The notes under the pieces are model-generated. The model was not told where the DNA came from, ran no database searches, and worked only from the letters and a program-made list of their open reading frames with translations. The translations under genes were made by a program, and so were the position numbers. A DNA stretch of 64,000 nt from Microcella pacifica (lineage in GTDB: Bacteria; Actinomycetota; Actinomycetes; Actinomycetales; Microbacteriaceae), in assembly GCF_009371975.2 (NCBI RefSeq), contig NZ_VIKT02000007.1, positions 62,001-126,000 of the forward strand, in the 5' to 3' direction. Below, in pieces: positions 8,717 to 18,188 of the stretch (position 1 is its first letter; the number at the start of each line of letters is the position of its first letter).

Positions 8717-11017
8717 ATGAGCACCACGGATGCCCGGCCCGCGGTGGGCGCCGAAACCGAGCCCGCCGGCCTGCAGCTCGAGCTGACGGGCATGACATGC
8801 GCCTCGTGCGCCAACCGCATCGAGCGCAGCCTCAACAAGGTGCCCGGCGTGGAGGCCACGGTCAATTACGCGACCGAGAAGGCGAGCGTGCGCGCGGCCG
8901 CGGGGGCCGCAGAGCAGCTCGACGTAGACGCGCTCATCGCGGCGGTCGAGAAGGCCGGGTACTCGGCGACGCTCGTCGTTCCGCGCGAGGTGAGCGCAGC
9001 ATCCGGAGATCAGGGCGGGAACGGTTCAGCGCCGAGCGCGCCCGACGAGCTCGGCGCGCTGCGGCAGCGGCTCCTCATCTCCACCGTGCTCACGGTGCCC
9101 GTGCTCGTGCTGACGATGATCCCGACGCTGCAGTTCACGAACTGGCAGTGGCTCGCCCTGACCCTCGCGGCACCCGTCGCGGTGTGGGGGGCGTGGCCGT
9201 TCCACCGCGTCGCGTTGCACAACGCGCGCCGCTTCATCGCGAGCATGGACACCCTCATCTCGGTGGGCGTGACGGCGGCCTTCCTGTGGAGCGTGTACGC
9301 GCTCTTCTTCGGCGAGGCCGGCATGCCCGGCATGACTATGCAGCTGCAGTTGCTCGGTACGCCCGAAGCCGGCGCCCACGAGATCTACCTCGAGGTCGCC
9401 GCGGCTGTGACGGTGTTCATCCTGCTCGGCCGCTACCTCGAAGCGCGCGCCAAGCGCTCCTCGCGCGAAGCCCTCGACGCTCTGCTCGACCTCGCTGCGC
9501 GCGAGGCGACCGTGCTGCGCGACGGTGTCGAAGTGCGCGTGCCCGTCGACGCGCTGCAGGTCGGCGACCGCTTCGTCGTGCGCCCCGGCGAGACCATCGC
9601 GACCGACGGTCTCGTCATCGAGGGAGCCTCGAGCGTCGACCAGTCGCTGCTGACCGGCGAATCCGTGCCCGTTGACGTCACGGTCGACGACCGCGTCGTG
9701 GGCGGCACCCTCGCCGTGGGCGGGCGCCTCGTCGTCGAGGCGACGCGCATCGGCGCCGACACCGAGCTCGCGCGCCTCGCGCGCCTCGTCGAAGAGGCGC
9801 AGACCGGCAAGGCCGATGTGCAGCGGCTCGCCGACCGCGTCTCGGGCATCTTCGTGCCCATCGTCTTCCTGCTCGCGCTCGTCACGCTTCTGGCCTGGAT
9901 CGTCTTCGCTGACTCGGTCGAGATCGGCTTCACGGCGGCGGTCGCGACGCTCATCATCGCGTGCCCGTGCGCGCTCGGCCTCGCGACGCCGACGGCGCTG
10001 CTCGTCGGCACGGGTCGCGGCTCGCAGCTGGGCATCCTCATTCGGGGCCCGCAGGTGCTCGAACGCACCCGCCGCATCGACACGATCGTGCTCGACAAGA
10101 CCGGCACCGTCACGACGGGGCACATGGCGGTGCGCTCGGTCACGGCGGCGGGCGGCATCGATCGCGACCGGATGCTCGTGCTCGCCGCCTCCGCCGAAGA
10201 CGGGTCGGAGCATCCCCTCGCCCGGGCGGTCGTCGACCACGCGCGCTCGTCCGGCCTCGAGCTGCTGCCGGCCGAGAGCTTCGAGGCGCACGCCGGGGCC
10301 GGTGTCACGGCCGTCGTCGACGGGCACGCGCTCGCGATCGGCCGGGCATCGTGGCTGCGCGAGGAGTGGGCTGTGCCCGTCGACGATTCAGTCGTGACGG
10401 ATGCTGAGTCTCAGGGTGCGACGCCGATCGTCGTCGCGATCGACGGAGCCGTGGCCGGAGTCATCGTTCTCGGCGACACGCTCAAGCCGACCTCGGCTCT
10501 CGCGCTCTCGCGGTTGCGTGCGCTCGGGCTCACGCCCGTGCTGCTCACGGGCGACAATGCTGGAGCCGCCGCGGCGGTCGCGGCCGAGCTCGGCATCGAC
10601 GACGTGCGCGCGGGCGTGACGCCCGCCGGCAAGCTCGATGTGATTCGGCAGCTGCAGGCCGACGGGCGCGTCGTCGCCATGGTCGGCGACGGCGTCAATG
10701 ACGCGGCGGCGCTCGCCGCCTCCGATCTCGGCATCGCGATGGGCGGCGGCACCGATGCGGCGATGGCGTCCTCCGACCTCACCGTCGTGAGCGGCGACCT
10801 ACTCGTCGTCGTCGACGCGATCCGGCTCGCTCGACGCACCCTGCGCACCATCATCGGCAACCTGTTCTGGGCCTTCGGCTACAACGTCGCCGCGATTCCG
10901 ATTGCCATGCTCGGGCTGCTGAACCCGTTGCTCGCCGGGCTCGCGATGGCGTTCTCGAGCGTGTTCGTCGTGACGAATTCGCTGCGGTTGCGCGGGTTCC
11001 GCCCCCAGCCTCGCTAG
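8717..11017 (+). CDS. copA: Copper-exporting P1B-type ATPase CopA
   Basis: 766-aa inner-membrane pump that uses ATP to export Cu(I). Order: N-terminal HMA domain with GMTCASC (about residues 23-30), first membrane bundle, actuator domain with TGES, the CPC metal-transport motif at residues 416-418 ([12 protein letters not shown]), the phosphorylated Asp in DKTGT (D460), the HP motif (EHPLA), [11 protein letters not shown] and the last two helices. CPC and HP identify the copper/silver subclass. It forms a two-gene operon with the chaperone. Confidence 0.96.
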   Translation: MSTTDARPAVGAETEPAGLQLELTGMTCASCANRIERSLNKVPGVEATVNYATEKASVRAAAGAAEQLDVDALIAAVEKAGYSATLVVPREVSAASGDQGGNGSAPSAPDELGALRQRLLISTVLTVPVLVLTMIPTLQFTNWQWLALTLAAPVAVWGAWPFHRVALHNARRFIASMDTLISVGVTAAFLWSVYALFFGEAGMPGMTMQLQLLGTPEAGAHEIYLEVAAAVTVFILLGRYLEARAKRSSREALDALLDLAAREATVLRDGVEVRVPVDALQVGDRFVVRPGETIATDGLVIEGASSVDQSLLTGESVPVDVTVDDRVVGGTLAVGGRLVVEATRIGADTELARLARLVEEAQTGKADVQRLADRVSGIFVPIVFLLALVTLLAWIVFADSVEIGFTAAVATLIIACPCALGLATPTALLVGTGRGSQLGILIRGPQVLERTRRIDTIVLDKTGTVTTGHMAVRSVTAAGGIDRDRMLVLAASAEDGSEHPLARAVVDHARSSGLELLPAESFEAHAGAGVTAVVDGHALAIGRASWLREEWAVPVDDSVVTDAESQGATPIVVAIDGAVAGVIVLGDTLKPTSALALSRLRALGLTPVLLTGDNAGAAAAVAAELGIDDVRAGVTPAGKLDVIRQLQADGRVVAMVGDGVNDAAALAASDLGIAMGGGTDAAMASSDLTVVSGDLLVVVDAIRLARRTLRTIIGNLFWAFGYNVAAIPIAMLGLLNPLLAGLAMAFSSVFVVTNSLRLRGFRPQPR

Positions 11018-11039
11018 TTCGAGCACCGTGCGGTACTCT

Positions 11040-11056
11040 ACTTGCTAAATGCAAGT
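11040..11056. promoter_or_regulatory. ACTTGC-N5-GCAAGT dyad, copy 1
   Basis: Perfect 6-bp arms with spacer TAAAT, 45 bp before the membrane protein at 11101. GTACTCT lies immediately 5' and is also present at copy 2 (12021-12037). TACTCT within it (11034-11039) fits a -10 hexamer, which would put the dyad over the transcription start, a repressor-like arrangement. Probable HxlR-family operator. Confidence 0.6.
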
Positions 11057-11100
11057 GGATTCTCGACCGGGAGTCCTGCGCTCGAGCAGAGGGATGAACC

Positions 11101-11538
11101 ATGAAGGCAGTAGCAGTACTGGGAAGCGCCGGCTTCGTCGGCGTCATGCTCACGATCGGGTTCGGTCTCGGCGCGTTCTTCGTGCTCAGTGAGCCGGCCG
11201 TCTTCGAGCGGTGGTTCGCCGACTACTTCGTCTTCCTGCTCGTCCCGGTCTTCATCACGAGCGTGCCCGCCTTCGTCGGCACGATCGTCATGCTGCGCCG
11301 ATCGGAGAAGGGCTCCGCGACCCGCCGCTCATGGTTCGTTGCACTGGTGGGTCTCGTCCTGGCGTACGGCATCACCTCGGTCGTGAGCCTTCCGCTCAAC
11401 ATCGCCTTCTGGTCGTTCACCTTGAGCGACGAGGCCATCACCACGGCCCTCGCCTGGTGGATGGTCGCCCACGTCGCGCGCACAGTCGCTGCACTCATCG
11501 GTACGGTCTACGCCTTCCGGGCCGTGACGAGCGCCTAA
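11101..11538 (+). CDS. Small integral membrane protein, four predicted helices
   Basis: 145 aa with four hydrophobic segments (about 5-27, 40-62, 77-100 and 118-140). Unrecognised beyond a generic four-helix membrane protein. It lies tail-to-tail with the HxlR regulator gene, the two stop codons sharing the tetranucleotide CTAA. The same dyad stands upstream of both genes, so it is probably the regulator's target. A role in stress response or transport is possible but not shown. Confidence 0.75.
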   Translation: MKAVAVLGSAGFVGVMLTIGFGLGAFFVLSEPAVFERWFADYFVFLLVPVFITSVPAFVGTIVMLRRSEKGSATRRSWFVALVGLVLAYGITSVVSLPLNIAFWSFTLSDEAITTALAWWMVAHVARTVAALIGTVYAFRAVTSA

Positions 11539-11945
11539 CGCACCTGTGCGGTGAGCCTCGCCATGACCTGCGAGACCGCCGCCTCACGGGTCTCGGGGTT
11601 CACGAAGGCCGCGAAAACCGGATTCTCGGGAACGGCGGTGTGGCGGCTGCCCCAGGCGACGAGCTCGGCCAAGACGGGTATCAGGTCGATCGCGGGAAGC
11701 AGAGGGCGATAGATCACCCGCCTGCCGTCATCGGGGTCGGCCGTCTTCTCGACGAGGCCGCCCTCGACGAGCCGGTGGAGCCGGTCGGTCAGGATGTTCG
11801 TGGCGATCGACTCGTCGACGGCGAGCTCGGAGAATCGGGTGCGGCCGCCCAGGAGCACGTCGCGCAGGACCACGAGAGTCCACCGATCGCCGAGGATGTC
11901 GAGGGACGCCGCGATCGGGCATCCGGAACGAAGCTCATGAGTCAT
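11535..11945 (-). CDS. HxlR-family winged-helix transcriptional regulator
   Basis: 136 aa, single HxlR (DUF24) domain. Visible features are the N-terminal Cys (RSGCPIAASLDILGDRW, one of the most conserved HxlR stretches), the helix-turn-helix RFSELAVDESIATNILTDRL and the wing GGLVEKTADPDDGRRVIYR. In several HxlR proteins this Cys senses electrophiles or oxidants. The ATG at 11945 is the natural start. A matching dyad lies 76 bp upstream (12021-12037), so autoregulation together with the neighbouring membrane protein is likely. Confidence 0.92.
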   Translation of the reverse strand: MTHELRSGCPIAASLDILGDRWTLVVLRDVLLGGRTRFSELAVDESIATNILTDRLHRLVEGGLVEKTADPDDGRRVIYRPLLPAIDLIPVLAELVAWGSRHTAVPENPVFAAFVNPETREAAVSQVMARLTAQVR

Positions 11946-12020
11946 GGGCAGATGATCCCCCTATCGGGCCACACTGTGGCACACGCTCGTTGCACATCGC
12001 AAGCGGCCCACCCGTACTCT

Positions 12021-12037
12021 ACTTGCGAAAAGCAAGT
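12021..12037. promoter_or_regulatory. ACTTGC-N5-GCAAGT dyad, copy 2
   Basis: Second copy of the 11040 dyad with spacer GAAAA and the same flanking GTACTCT. On the minus strand TAGAGT (12016-12021) can act as a -10 for hxlR, giving a 5' leader of about 64 nt. Probable autoregulatory operator. Confidence 0.6.
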
Positions 12038-12070
12038 CACAGCCGCGGCCGGGATTCTCTGCGAGGTCCT

Positions 12071-13900
12071 CTAAGCGGGGCGGCCGACGCGCGGGATGCC
12101 CAGCGGCACGGGCAGGCGCAACTCGGCGGGCGCGCCGGGCGGCACCACGGGCGACCGGGGCGTGACCGGCGGAACGGGGTGGTAGGGCTCGCCGAGCGCG
12201 GGACGAGCATCCCGTTCGCCGCGATTCGGCCACAGGGCGAAGGCGCGCTCCGCCTGCGCGGTGATCGTGAGCGAGGGGTTCACGCCGAGGTTCGCCGAGA
12301 TCGCCGAGCCGTCGACGACGTGCAGGCCCTCGTGCCCGAAGACTCGGTGGTACGCGTCGACGACTCCGCTCTCGGGCGAGTCGCCGATCGCGCAGCCGCC
12401 CAGGAAGTGCGCCGTCATGGGCACGTCGACGACCTCGCTGATGCCCGACTGCGGGAACCCGTTCATGTGCTTCGCCATGAGCGCGTAGGTCTCGTTCGCC
12501 TGCGGAATGTAGGTGGGGTTCGGTTCGCCGTGGCCCTGCGCCGACCGCAGGCGGAAGCGCCCGAAGGCGCCACGGCTCGCGCGCACCGTGAGGGAGTTGT
12601 CGCGCGTCTGCATGACGAGCCCCACGATCGAGCGGCGCGACCAGCTGCCGAGCCCGACCACCATCGAGGCGACGCGGCCGGGGTGCCGGAGCAGTTGGCC
12701 GATCCACAGCAGCCAGCGCGGGGTGCGGCGGCCGACCGGGACGGCGAGCGTCGCGAGCAGGGCGAGCGCGTTGGAACCGTGGCCGTAGCGGCACGGTTCG
12801 ACGTGGGTGTGGTCGTCGGGGTGGATCGACGAGGTGATCGCGACGCCCCGCGTGTAGTCGACGCCGCGGCTGCGGCGCAGGGCCGTGGATGCTCCGCCGA
12901 GGGCCTCCGAATTGGTGCGGGTCAAGGCGCCCAACCGGTCGGAGATGCCCGGCAAGTGCCCTTCGGCCTTCATGCGGTGCAGCAGCTGCTGCGTGCCCCA
13001 GGCCCCCGCGGCGACGACCACCTGGTCGGCCGTCCAGCGTCGCTCGCTGCGCCGCCCTCTGCCCGTGGCACGTGTGGTGACGACGTACCCACCCTCCTCA
13101 GCTGTGCCAGATCTGGCGCGAATCGGCGCTGGGGTGGGGGGCACGCGCCCCTTTGCGTCAGATCTGGCCCGTTCGGGGTGGGTGCGGGGCTCGAGGCGGG
13201 TGACGGTGGTGCGTTCGTGCACCTCTGCGCCCGCCGACTCGGCCAGGTGCAGGTAGTTCTTCACGAGCGTGTTTTTCGCGTTGTGGCGGCAGCCCGTCAT
13301 GCACTCACCGCACTCGCGGCAGCCGGCGCGGGCCGGGCCGGCGCCTCCGAAGTACGGGTCGGGCGACTCGACCCCGGCACCCTCGCCGAAGAACACGCCC
13401 ACGGGCGTGCGGCGGAAGGTGTCGGAGACGCCGAGGTCGGCGGCGACCTTCTGCATGACCTCGTCGGCGGGCGTGATCGTCGGGTTGGTGGTGACGCCGA
13501 GCATGCGCGAGGCCTGGTCGTAGTAGGGGTCGAGCTCAGCCCGCCAGTCCGCGATGTGAGCCCACTGGCGGTCGCGGTAGAACGCGTCGCTCGCGGGTCG
13601 GTAGAGCGTGTTGGCGTAGACGAGGGAGCCTCCGCCGACGCCCGCACCGGCGAGGATCATGACGTCGTCGAGCAGGTGGATGCGCTGAATGCCGAGCAGG
13701 CCGAGCGCGGGAGCCCAGAAGTATTTGCGCAGACTCCACGAGGTGCGCGCGAACTCGTCGTCGGCGAATCGGCGACCGGCCTCGAGCACGGCGACCGAGT
13801 AGCCCTTCTCGACGAGGCGCAGCGCGGCGACCGCGCCGCCGAACCCCGAGCCGATGACGAGCACGTCGACGTGCCGCTCGTGCTCGGGCGCGGTCGCCAC
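12071..13900 (-). CDS. GMC-family FAD oxidoreductase (cholesterol oxidase-like)
   Basis: 609 aa. The N-terminal dinucleotide-binding motif GSGFGGAVAALRL binds FAD. GAGVGGGSLVYAN is a conserved GMC segment. The C-terminal block includes HFLGGCAIG and VVDGSAISANLGVNPSLTITAQAER, the GMC catalytic and FAD region. A CRECGECMTGCRHNAKNT segment (C-x2-C-x2-C-x3-C) near residue 180 resembles a ferredoxin motif and recurs in actinobacterial ChoD-type proteins. The GTG at 13900 has AAAGG 6 nt upstream; a TTG overlapping the preceding stop (13906) is an alternative. A hydrophilic insertion near residue 240-265 is encoded by palindromic DNA (13106-13168). The coupled aldehyde dehydrogenase suggests sequential alcohol to acid oxidation; the substrate is unknown. 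Confidence 0.85.
   Translation of the reverse strand: MATAPEHERHVDVLVIGSGFGGAVAALRLVEKGYSVAVLEAGRRFADDEFARTSWSLRKYFWAPALGLLGIQRIHLLDDVMILAGAGVGGGSLVYANTLYRPASDAFYRDRQWAHIADWRAELDPYYDQASRMLGVTTNPTITPADEVMQKVAADLGVSDTFRRTPVGVFFGEGAGVESPDPYFGGAGPARAGCRECGECMTGCRHNAKNTLVKNYLHLAESAGAEVHERTTVTRLEPRTHPERARSDAKGRVPPTPAPIRARSGTAEEGGYVVTTRATGRGRRSERRWTADQVVVAAGAWGTQQLLHRMKAEGHLPGISDRLGALTRTNSEALGGASTALRRSRGVDYTRGVAITSSIHPDDHTHVEPCRYGHGSNALALLATLAVPVGRRTPRWLLWIGQLLRHPGRVASMVVGLGSWSRRSIVGLVMQTRDNSLTVRASRGAFGRFRLRSAQGHGEPNPTYIPQANETYALMAKHMNGFPQSGISEVVDVPMTAHFLGGCAIGDSPESGVVDAYHRVFGHEGLHVVDGSAISANLGVNPSLTITAQAERAFALWPNRGERDARPALGEPYHPVPPVTPRSPVVPPGAPAELRLPVPLGIPRVGRPA
13106..13168. repeat. Palindromic repeat pair inside the GMC oxidoreductase gene
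   Basis: GCCAGATCTGGC (13106-13117) is a perfect 12-bp palindrome, and CAGATCTGGC recurs at 13159-13168 in direct orientation 51 bp (17 codons) away. Together they encode the two RARS tetrapeptides of a hydrophilic insertion. It looks like an in-frame insertion of a small palindromic element. Confidence 0.55.
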
Positions 13901-13902
13901 GC

Positions 13903-15603
13903 TCAACCTTTGCGGTAGCTGTCGAGCGCGGCGGCACCGATCGGGGCGGCGATCGCCCACGAGTCGATGCCCGCGAAGCGCGTGAGGCGGCGGGCGGTCA
14001 CGTGCGCGGTGCGGTTGCCGACGTACCAGAGGGGGGTGGGATGCGCGCGCCACGGCCCCTCGGCGACGGTGCGCTCCACGTGGTCGGGGTCGAGCAGCAG
14101 GGCGTTGTGCACGATGCCGAGACCGCTGCCGACCTCGGCGAGGGTGTGGCCGGGGAAGGCGCCCCACGTGCCCCCGGGCATCCCGAAGACGGTTCCGCCC
14201 CACGCGTTGATGCCGATCGTGCCGTAGCGCAGCTGGGCGACGAGGTCGTCGAAGGCGCCCCCGAGGGCCTCCCGCGTCGACGGATGAAGGTGGATGCTCG
14301 CGCTCAGGGTTCCTGCGAGCTTCTCGTTGGCGAAGGCGACGGCGGCAGCCAGGTACGGCTCGGGCTCTCGCGTGCCGGGCAGCCGCACGACGCCGAGCAC
14401 GGGCCCGAACGCCTCCTGCGTGAAGAGGTGCTCGTCCGCGTCCTGCGGGTCGAGGTGATCGACGAGGGTGCGGGGCACGTTCGGGTCGCCGCCGAGCACA
14501 TTGGCGTGCGGGTGCACGGTGACGACCGCGAGCTGCCGGCTCGACGCCCCCGGGTAGTAGGCGGGCCGCGTTGGGGCGATCGCCAGGTGGTGGCGCAGCC
14601 GGTCGACGAAGGCATCGGCTTTGCCCCAGGCTTCCGGGATCACGACGATCTGGGTTGCCACGCAATTGAACCCCGAATTGTGCAGGCGCTGCGTCGCGAT
14701 GTCGCGGGCGACGGCGTCGACGTTGTCGTCGCTCCAGGTCTCCTCGGGCACGATGATCGCCGGGCCCACGCCGCCGAGCTCGCTCGTGACGGGCGTGGAG
14801 AGCCGGGGCTCGCCCGCCGCGCGGCGGCGGGCGGCATCCTCACCGTCACCCCACACGATCGCGTCGTGAGTGTGTCGGCTACCCGTGAGGTGGACGCGAT
14901 CCACGCGATCGTCTGTGACGAGAGCCTCGCCGAGGTCGCGGTCGCCCGAGACGACCGCCACGATACCGAGATCGATGAGCGGCGCGAAGGCGGCCTCGAG
15001 CGCCGGCCGCAACGGGTCGGTGATCGGGTTGAGCTTGACGAGGACGGCCGAGTTCTCCTGGTAGAGCGCGCTCAGCACGTCGAGGGCGGGGATCGCCGTG
15101 ATGTTGCCGGCCCCGAGGACGAGCGTCAGGCGCGGCTGCGGGTCGCGCCGACGCAGCTCGCGAGCGATGCCCGCACGAACCTCGTCGAGCGAGACGCCGG
15201 GTCGCAGCCACACACGCGCCTCGTAGTCCTGCAGGACGGCGTCCTTCGCCACATAGGGGAAGACGCGCAGGGTCGTGCGGCCTCCGGGAGCCCGGCCGAT
15301 CTCGACCTCGGACACGGGGGAGCGCCCCGCGTCGAGCAGCTTGAGGGTCTTCTCCATCGCGCTCGTCGCGGTGATGAGCGAGTAGGGGCCCGTCGACCAC
15401 TCCTCACCCGCGGCCGGAGAATCGGGGTCGATGCCCTTGATCTCGCAGGCCGCGCGCACCCAGTCGGGTGCGGCGGCGAGAGTGGCGGCTCGCACGCTGC
15501 GCAGGAGGTCGCGCTTGCTCGCGAGGGGCAGCTCGACCCACCGTTGCGCTCCCGCGCGCAGCGCATCCACACGGGGTGAGTGATCGGCGTTCGACGGGGG
15601 CAC
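13903..15603 (-). CDS. Aldehyde dehydrogenase family protein
   Basis: 566 aa NAD(P)-dependent aldehyde dehydrogenase fold. Features: the nucleotide-binding stretch LTLVLGAGNITAIPALDVL, the LTGSRHTHD segment, the ELGGVGPAIIVPEE region that carries the general base in the family, the catalytic Cys in HNSGFNCVATQ, and the EAFGPVLGVVRLPG motif near the C-terminus. It is longer than a classical 490-residue enzyme and starts with an extra helical domain. The GTG at 15603 is preceded by AAGGAG. The next gene, the GMC oxidase, starts next to its stop, so the two probably form one oxidation pathway. Confidence 0.87.
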   Translation of the reverse strand: MPPSNADHSPRVDALRAGAQRWVELPLASKRDLLRSVRAATLAAAPDWVRAACEIKGIDPDSPAAGEEWSTGPYSLITATSAMEKTLKLLDAGRSPVSEVEIGRAPGGRTTLRVFPYVAKDAVLQDYEARVWLRPGVSLDEVRAGIARELRRRDPQPRLTLVLGAGNITAIPALDVLSALYQENSAVLVKLNPITDPLRPALEAAFAPLIDLGIVAVVSGDRDLGEALVTDDRVDRVHLTGSRHTHDAIVWGDGEDAARRRAAGEPRLSTPVTSELGGVGPAIIVPEETWSDDNVDAVARDIATQRLHNSGFNCVATQIVVIPEAWGKADAFVDRLRHHLAIAPTRPAYYPGASSRQLAVVTVHPHANVLGGDPNVPRTLVDHLDPQDADEHLFTQEAFGPVLGVVRLPGTREPEPYLAAAVAFANEKLAGTLSASIHLHPSTREALGGAFDDLVAQLRYGTIGINAWGGTVFGMPGGTWGAFPGHTLAEVGSGLGIVHNALLLDPDHVERTVAEGPWRAHPTPLWYVGNRTAHVTARRLTRFAGIDSWAIAAPIGAAALDSYRKG

Positions 15604-15700
15604 ACAGACTCCTTCGAGGGCGCGTTCGTCGGTGAAGGCGGGGCGCGTCGAGCCTAACCGCTCGGCACGGTTCGAGGGTCAGGGCTGGGGATGCTCGGCG

Positions 15701-17032
15701 CTAGTCAACCGGAGCCGACGACGCGACGGGAGCACGCACGACGATCGCCGCGATGAGAATGCTGAACGGCAGGAGCGCGGAGACGAGAGCGGTCTCGATG
15801 TAGCTGCCCGTGGCCCCGAAGCCGAGAGCGAAGACGAGAGGGCCGAGCGCCGTCGAGGCGAGACCGATCGAGGTCGCGACCCCGCGGATCGTGCCGATGC
15901 GACGACGACCGTAGTAGCGCACGAAGGCCGCAGCCTCGATGCCCCGCAGCCCGCCGCCGGCGGCGCCGAGCATGAGCCCGTAGAGGATGCCGAGCACACC
16001 GCTCTCCACGAAGGGAAGGAAGAGGAGCGTGCCCGCCATCATCGCCATCGAGAACACGACCCCCCAGCGCGGGTCGATGCGGTCGGCGAGAGAGCCGACG
16101 GCGAGCGTCGCGAGTAGGGCCGTGATGGTCTGGTACGCGAAGTTCGCGGCCGCTTCTACGGTCGAGAAGCCCTGCTGCCCGAGGATGGAGATCTGGTGGA
16201 ACGCGAGCGCCGTGGTGAGCATCCCGGTGCAGAAGATCGCGCCTGTGAGCACCCAGAACATGCCGGTGCGCAGGGCCGGCCGAAGATCCCAGCCCTCGAC
16301 GGGGGCCTCGGTGGGCCGCTCGGCGCCCTTGCGTCCAGGGGCGTCGCGGGGGAGCAACAACGAGATCGGCAGCACGATCGCGAGCACCGCGAGCGATTCG
16401 ATGCGCCACGTCGTCGCGACATCGCTCGCGGCGACGAGCCGCTCGACGCCGAGGGGCGCGAGCGAGATGCCGGCAGAGCCGATCGCGCTCGTGATGCCGA
16501 GCGCGAGGCCAGATCGGTGGGTGACTGTGCGGGCGACGATCGTGACCGCCGTGAGCGAGAGGGCCCCCTGGCCCGCCATGCGCAACCCTGCGTAGGCGCC
16601 CGTGAGGCCGAAGATGTCGGTGACGAAGCTCGCCGCGGCGAGGAGGAGCGCGAAGACCACGCCCACGATCATCATGACCGAGCGGGCACCCCAGCGGTCG
16701 AGGGCGCGGCCTATGAACGGCAGGGCCACCGCACCGGCCAGAGTGCCGATGAGGTACGCCGTGCTGATCTCGGTGCGCGTGATGTCGAGAGTCGTGATGA
16801 GCGGGTCGACGAGCGGGCTGAGGCCCGCGGTCTGCCCGGGAGCCGTGAGCCCGGAGACGATCCCGGCCCCGACGACGACTCCCCACCACCACAATCGACC
16901 GCGCGGCCGACGTCGGGTGACCGGCACGGGCTCGGTCGAGGGGTTCAGCGGCAGCGGGATCTCTGTCGTGCTGGGCGGACTGCCGATGAGGGTCTCCTGA
17001 TGCGAGGCGGGTGCGTCGGGACGGACGATCAT
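15701..17032 (-). CDS. MFS transporter
   Basis: 443-aa major facilitator with twelve hydrophobic segments after a polar N-terminus of about 45 residues. The loop between helices 2 and 3 has the MFS pattern GRALDRWGARSVM, and the equivalent in the second half is GSLADRIDPRWG. The substrate cannot be inferred. It points away from the type III PKS operon with a 61-bp shared upstream region. The start at 17032 is uncertain; TAGGCT lies only 2 nt before it, so a downstream start may be used. Confidence 0.85.
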   Translation of the reverse strand: MIVRPDAPASHQETLIGSPPSTTEIPLPLNPSTEPVPVTRRRPRGRLWWWGVVVGAGIVSGLTAPGQTAGLSPLVDPLITTLDITRTEISTAYLIGTLAGAVALPFIGRALDRWGARSVMMIVGVVFALLLAAASFVTDIFGLTGAYAGLRMAGQGALSLTAVTIVARTVTHRSGLALGITSAIGSAGISLAPLGVERLVAASDVATTWRIESLAVLAIVLPISLLLPRDAPGRKGAERPTEAPVEGWDLRPALRTGMFWVLTGAIFCTGMLTTALAFHQISILGQQGFSTVEAAANFAYQTITALLATLAVGSLADRIDPRWGVVFSMAMMAGTLLFLPFVESGVLGILYGLMLGAAGGGLRGIEAAAFVRYYGRRRIGTIRGVATSIGLASTALGPLVFALGFGATGSYIETALVSALLPFSILIAAIVVRAPVASSAPVD

Positions 17033-17081
17033 CGAGCCTACGGTGTGCTGAATACGCGGCCGAATCCTCACCCTGCCCTGC

Positions 17082-17087
17082 TAGCGT
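17082..17087 (+). promoter_or_regulatory. Leaderless-type -10 hexamer for the PKS operon
   Basis: TAGCGT exactly 6 nt before the ATG at 17094, with no Shine-Dalgarno; transcription is predicted to start at the A of the ATG. Confidence 0.55.
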
Positions 17088-17093
17088 GCGCGG

Positions 17094-18158
17094 ATGGCGC
17101 GCATCCTCTCCGTGGCCGCGGCGCTGCCGGATCATGAGCACGCCCAGGAGGAGATCACGGCGGCGCTCGCCGCAGGAATGGCCGAGGATGACCGCACGCG
17201 CTCGGTCATGGAGCGCATCCATGCCTCGAGCGGCATCCGCACCCGGCACCTCGCGCTGCCGCTCGACGAGTATCGGGGCCTGAGCGGCTTCACCGAGACC
17301 AACGAGCTCTTCGTCGAGCACGCTCTGCCGCTCGCGCAGCGCTCGGTGCGGGTCGCTCTCGAAGAGGCCGGACTCAGTGTCGACGATGTCGACCACCTCT
17401 TCTTCACGACCGTGACGGGGCTCGGCGCCCCCTCGCTCGACGCGCTCCTGGCGACGAGCATGGGCTTTCGCTCCGACCTGCGGCGCGTGCCGAGCTTCGG
17501 GCTCGGCTGCGTGGCGGGAGCCGCGGGCATCGCGCGCGTCGCCGACTACCTGGCCGGCCATCCCGAGGGTGTCGCCCTGCTCGTGAGCGTCGAGCTGTGC
17601 TCGCTCACCCTCCAGTGGGACGACCACTCGATGGCGAACGTCGTCGGCACGGGCATCTTCGGTGACGGCGCGGCAGCCGTCGTCATGGTCGGCGACGAGC
17701 ATCCTCTCGCCACCGGGCGCATCACCGCCCTGCCGCGCGTCGTCGGCAGCCGCAGCGCCCTCTACCCCGACAGCGCCGAGATGATCGGCTGGCAGATCGG
17801 CAGCGCAGGCTTTCGCCTCATGCTCGCCGCGGGCGTGCCCGCGCTCATCGGCGGCCACTTCGCGGCCGGCGTCGATGAACTGCTCGCCGAGCAGGGCTGG
17901 AAGCGCGACGACGTCGACGTGTGGATCGCCCACCCGGGCGGGCCCCGCGTGCTCGAGTCGTTCGCCGACTGCCTCGAGCTCGCGCCCGCGGCGCTCGACA
18001 TCAGCTGGGGTGTCATGGAGCGCACCGGCAACATGTCCTCGGCCGCGGTGCTGCACGTGCTCGCCGCCGTCGGCGAGCGGCCCGCCGGAGATCGGGCGCT
18101 GCTCTTCGCGCTCGGGCCGGGCGTGACCGCCGAGCTCGTGGTGCTGGAGTGGTCGTGA
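17094..18158 (+). CDS. srsA: Type III polyketide synthase (alkylresorcinol/alkylpyrone type)
   Basis: 354 aa, chalcone-synthase superfamily. The catalytic triad is present: Cys139 in FGLGCVAGAAG, His280 in IAHPGGP and Asn313 in GNMSSA. The GTGIFGDGAAA segment is also typical. Such enzymes extend fatty acyl starters with malonyl units. The gene is followed by an isoprenylcysteine-methyltransferase-like gene and a FAD hydroxylase, the same order as srsA-srsB-srsC of Streptomyces griseus, which makes alkylresorcinols, their methyl ethers and quinones. The phenolic-lipid product is therefore a strong inference; chain length cannot be predicted. The symbol is by analogy. Confidence 0.9.
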   Translation: MARILSVAAALPDHEHAQEEITAALAAGMAEDDRTRSVMERIHASSGIRTRHLALPLDEYRGLSGFTETNELFVEHALPLAQRSVRVALEEAGLSVDDVDHLFFTTVTGLGAPSLDALLATSMGFRSDLRRVPSFGLGCVAGAAGIARVADYLAGHPEGVALLVSVELCSLTLQWDDHSMANVVGTGIFGDGAAAVVMVGDEHPLATGRITALPRVVGSRSALYPDSAEMIGWQIGSAGFRLMLAAGVPALIGGHFAAGVDELLAEQGWKRDDVDVWIAHPGGPRVLESFADCLELAPAALDISWGVMERTGNMSSAAVLHVLAAVGERPAGDRALLFALGPGVTAELVVLEWS

Positions 18159-18188
18159 CGGTGGAGTGGTCATGAGACGGGAGCTGTT

